The notes beneath the pieces were generated by a model. The model was given only the letters and a program-made list of their open reading frames with translations. It ran no database searches and was not told the DNA's origin. Shown one piece after another: positions 62,701 to 64,000 of a stretch of 64,000 bases of DNA (positions are counted from its first letter, which is position 1; every line of letters begins with the position of its first letter). Where the stretch lies: assembly GCA_964579725.1 (NCBI GenBank), contig CAZOHG010000003.1, forward strand, positions 1-64,000, read 5' to 3'. The translations under genes and the position numbers were made by a program. The DNA is from CAZOHG01 sp964579725. Its GTDB lineage: Bacteria; Zhuqueibacterota; JdFR-76; BMS3Abin05.

Positions 62701-64000
62701 GAAGCAGATCGTTTACTTGAATAGAGTGCACGGCACGTCGGCAAAACTCTACGACAAAGCGCACGAAGCCTACCGTTCAGCCGTAGTAGCGCTGCGGAAA
62801 TTGGCCGAAAAATACCAACCGTCGGTGCCGGATACCACAGCACCGGATACCACCGGGAAAAAGTCCATTCGGGTGACGGAAGAAGACAGCACGCTGCGTG
62901 TAGCCAAAAAATGGATCGCGCGCTCGGCAGAAAAAAGCTCGGAAATGCTTTACCGAATCGCGGACTTGAATTCCGCTTCCGTCGCTCAAATTTTGAATGC
63001 GCCCCTTCCCGATGGCCTGGACCCTGTGGCCATGTTGGAATACAAAAATCAGGTCTATTTAAAGGCCGTGAAACCGATTGTGGACAATATTGTACAGGCG
63101 CATTTACGCAATCTGAACGAGGCAGATTCGCTTCAATTGGACAATATTTGGGTGGAGCAGTCGCGTAAGAAATTAATGGAGGTCTTTGGCATATTGCCTG
63201 CACAATATTTTCGGTTGACCAAAGAGGCTCTAGGCACCTACGAGGCCATGAATCGAAAGTACACCCGCATTATGAAATCGGGAACCGAGCAGGAAAAAGA
63301 GAATGCCCTCTCGCTGGCAGGTGATTTGCTCAACGTCATTGAATTGGGGAAAAAGTACGCCCAAATCATGGGGCGTTTCTACCAGTGGGAAATGGACAAT
63401 ATTCTGTCCCACCATTTCGCCGATCGGTACAGGAACAAGGCTCTGGACGGTTTTCTGCAAAATGCCGTTCTTTTGTCCACACAGTTTAAAGTGGAATCGG
63501 ATTCCGCCAGGGCCATGAAGGATACCTACTCTGCCCTCAACCAGAAAGACCCTCAACCGGAATATGAGGACGCAATCTACACCTATTCCGACAACGCCTC
63601 GTCGCTGCACGACGCGGCTTTGCAAGTGGCGGCGGATGCCTACGCCTACAAAAAGCAGCACAATCTCCAAAGTTTGGCGGTAGGCGGGCTTTCCGCTCTC
63701 CTGGTTGAGCTGGATCCTCTGACGTACGCCAAAGAATTTCGCGTCGAAACGGACTCCGTGTACGTATTGGCCGATTCCACGTGGCTGGTTAGTGAGCGGG
63801 CAGATTCCAACTGGTTCGCTCCCGATTTTCCTGATTCCGACTGGCAGCATGCCGCACGCCTTACGTGGGATTCCACGGGAACCAAGATTTTCCCGAAGGA
63901 AATGGCCTACAGTGTCGGTTTGCCGGTACCCGCCGATTCCAGTCTTCGGAATGTGGCGGTGTCTGACTCCGATTCGGTGTCCGTCGCTGCGGATTCCACC
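59741..64000 (+). CDS. Giant secreted TPR protein, 3' end beyond the window
   Basis: The frame stays open for 1,420 codons from ATG 59741 to the window's last base. It has no stop and so is truncated only by the window edge. The signal peptide ends KKCHA before QKLIEKG, giving an N-terminal Gln. Many TPR-like pairs fill residues 150-930, for example YDDALYNLAYLLSKKGENVEA, YDEALYKIGWANYLKGNYTDA and FDEALKYFTTLIRRFPDS. These resemble the BamD/YbgF/CpoB-style repeats for periplasmic proteins. From about residue 1330 an Asp/Trp-rich segment (ADSTWLVSERADSNWFAPDF and DSDWQHAARLTW) resembles a beta-sandwich sugar-binding domain. I cannot name the family. With the preceding gene it may form an envelope scaffold. 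Confidence 0.8.
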   Translation, partial: MKKLTFHGWKKGLFFAVTMGLVFLGIGKKCHAQKLIEKGEKPSYQVLLDSLVHTFSAEDLLKFREYYENEVSRLKAEKKLLRQKNIQEVEKLLSENPNAHFVDKILLRLGEFYYEQAEDDFLAKMDAYDKAYNAYEAGKRSTPPEEPKIDYSKAIREFQLVVDNFPDSDLYDDALYNLAYLLSKKGENVEAVGYFQEIATKFPKSKYAPEALMQIGEYYFNPPVRNYDEALKYYRLVLRYKDTPRYDEALYKIGWANYLKGNYTDAIASFTTLVQDIEKVKSVDYTGTYSNPSLENESLDYIGICFHDDGGLDNAIAYLADLHYPDYGVRILKKLGDVYKQNEEKFLRAIDVYSMILEKYPDSPEGPQIENEIVDSYRHLEDQRGMFEAQHDMFRRFHPGSAWSQAIEKKVADPLIRRKILREASDLVKKNLRENINLLLTEAQKDSSLDYYTQAVDNSRIYLNSFPDDSLAYTIHWNMAVVLDAKLNRDEEAFKEYEKIAFDYAQDKYRKDAAKNAIAVANEILQKHQAALGKTAAQDSNTIRDFQKLATQEQKGEHLQPVSQDTLSADELRLVEAYNNFIKLFPNDKETPVSLANAGILFYNRRHFDEALKYFTTLIRRFPDSPQLSQAQFTAMESYFGKHDFVNAEQMAKKIQEQPNAPVEVKKKARRRMAESIFMHGRTLAEKGDHLEAAKEYRRVVKEVPDATFADLALFQSALEYDKVSEFSRAVEAYQYLIDHFPKSKYYLDAMNNLALDYGELKDYAYASATYERLWKATPDSAKAQDALYNASFFAVKAKDWKNAVRINRLYVDKYPKAPDAENMFFDMAGYYLKLDNLTEANKIWDEFARRYPDSPRSVETFYKRGEYFMNKGEHALAMAEFDKAIRRNDQLKQKGLKTNDFYAAEALFKKSELMYQEYAGIHFTLTDFKAQQARKKDLLKKLVTQYEQVAAFGTIRLYQATYDIGKVYENFAGTWNSQEIPPMSKTKQIVYLNRVHGTSAKLYDKAHEAYRSAVVALRKLAEKYQPSVPDTTAPDTTGKKSIRVTEEDSTLRVAKKWIARSAEKSSEMLYRIADLNSASVAQILNAPLPDGLDPVAMLEYKNQVYLKAVKPIVDNIVQAHLRNLNEADSLQLDNIWVEQSRKKLMEVFGILPAQYFRLTKEALGTYEAMNRKYTRIMKSGTEQEKENALSLAGDLLNVIELGKKYAQIMGRFYQWEMDNILSHHFADRYRNKALDGFLQNAVLLSTQFKVESDSARAMKDTYSALNQKDPQPEYEDAIYTYSDNASSLHDAALQVAADAYAYKKQHNLQSLAVGGLSALLVELDPLTYAKEFRVETDSVYVLADSTWLVSERADSNWFAPDFPDSDWQHAARLTWDSTGTKIFPKEMAYSVGLPVPADSSLRNVAVSDSDSVSVAADST

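Overview
The window is a dense, ordinary-looking bacterial chromosome segment of roughly 50% GC. I see no rRNA, tRNA, CRISPR array, insertion sequence or prophage. Several traits point to a Gram-negative member of the FCB superphylum outside classical Bacteroidetes, with KSB1, Calditrichota or a similar lineage most likely. These are a 2,047-residue SprA-type outer-membrane translocon of the type 9 secretion system (T9SS), three PorV/PorQ-like barrel proteins, a beta-propeller protein with a T9SS/FlgD-like C-terminal domain, an ExbB-ExbD-ExbD-TonB set, and LptF/LptG. The phylum is an inference from gene content only.

Layout. Positions 3-971 hold the end of a secreted protein cut by the left edge. 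Positions 1196-11901 carry plus-strand genes: a tryptophanase, a HAD phosphatase, a three-module lipoprotein, the propeller protein, two PorV-like proteins, a GH57 glucanotransferase and a C-terminal processing protease. Positions 12054-14364 are the exbB-exbD-exbD-tonB operon, with a clear promoter and terminator. Positions 14467-21534 are a minus-strand signalling block: a TolC-like protein, a PhnD-like binding protein and a HisKA_2 sensor kinase in overlapping reading frames, then a REC-PAS-kinase-REC hybrid. Positions 21838-27278 hold two envelope lipoproteins (SpoIID and SPOR), a CCA-adding/poly(A) polymerase-type enzyme, a phosphoglucose/phosphomannose isomerase and an inositol-monophosphatase-family enzyme. 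Positions 27405-29817 are metK-ahcY, the core of the S-adenosylmethionine cycle. Positions 30096-33388 are a lipoprotein coupled to an outer-membrane protein, facing the lptF-lptG pair at 33523-36047.

Positions 36485-44071 are sprA, a glutaminyl-cyclase-type M28 lipoprotein and a small barrel-like protein. They are followed by prmA and a Ppx/GppA gene. Positions 45983-56440 are parA-parB, an M23 peptidase, a bactofilin and a complete F-type ATP synthase set (AtpZ/AtpI-like, then atpB-E-F-H-A-G-D-C). Positions 56678-64000 carry two very large secreted TPR proteins, the second running off the right edge.

A recurring theme is export across and into the outer membrane. SprA, PorV-like proteins and a propeller cargo make a T9SS story, and a glutaminyl cyclase beside sprA fits the many signal peptides here that are predicted to be cleaved just before Gln. 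TonB/ExbBD would energise outer-membrane transport, LptF/LptG would move LPS, and the SpoIID, SPOR, M23 and bactofilin proteins act on the cell wall and cell shape. The least conventional unit is the TolC/PhnD/kinase overlap, which looks like a sensory system with a separate binding protein and no transporter.
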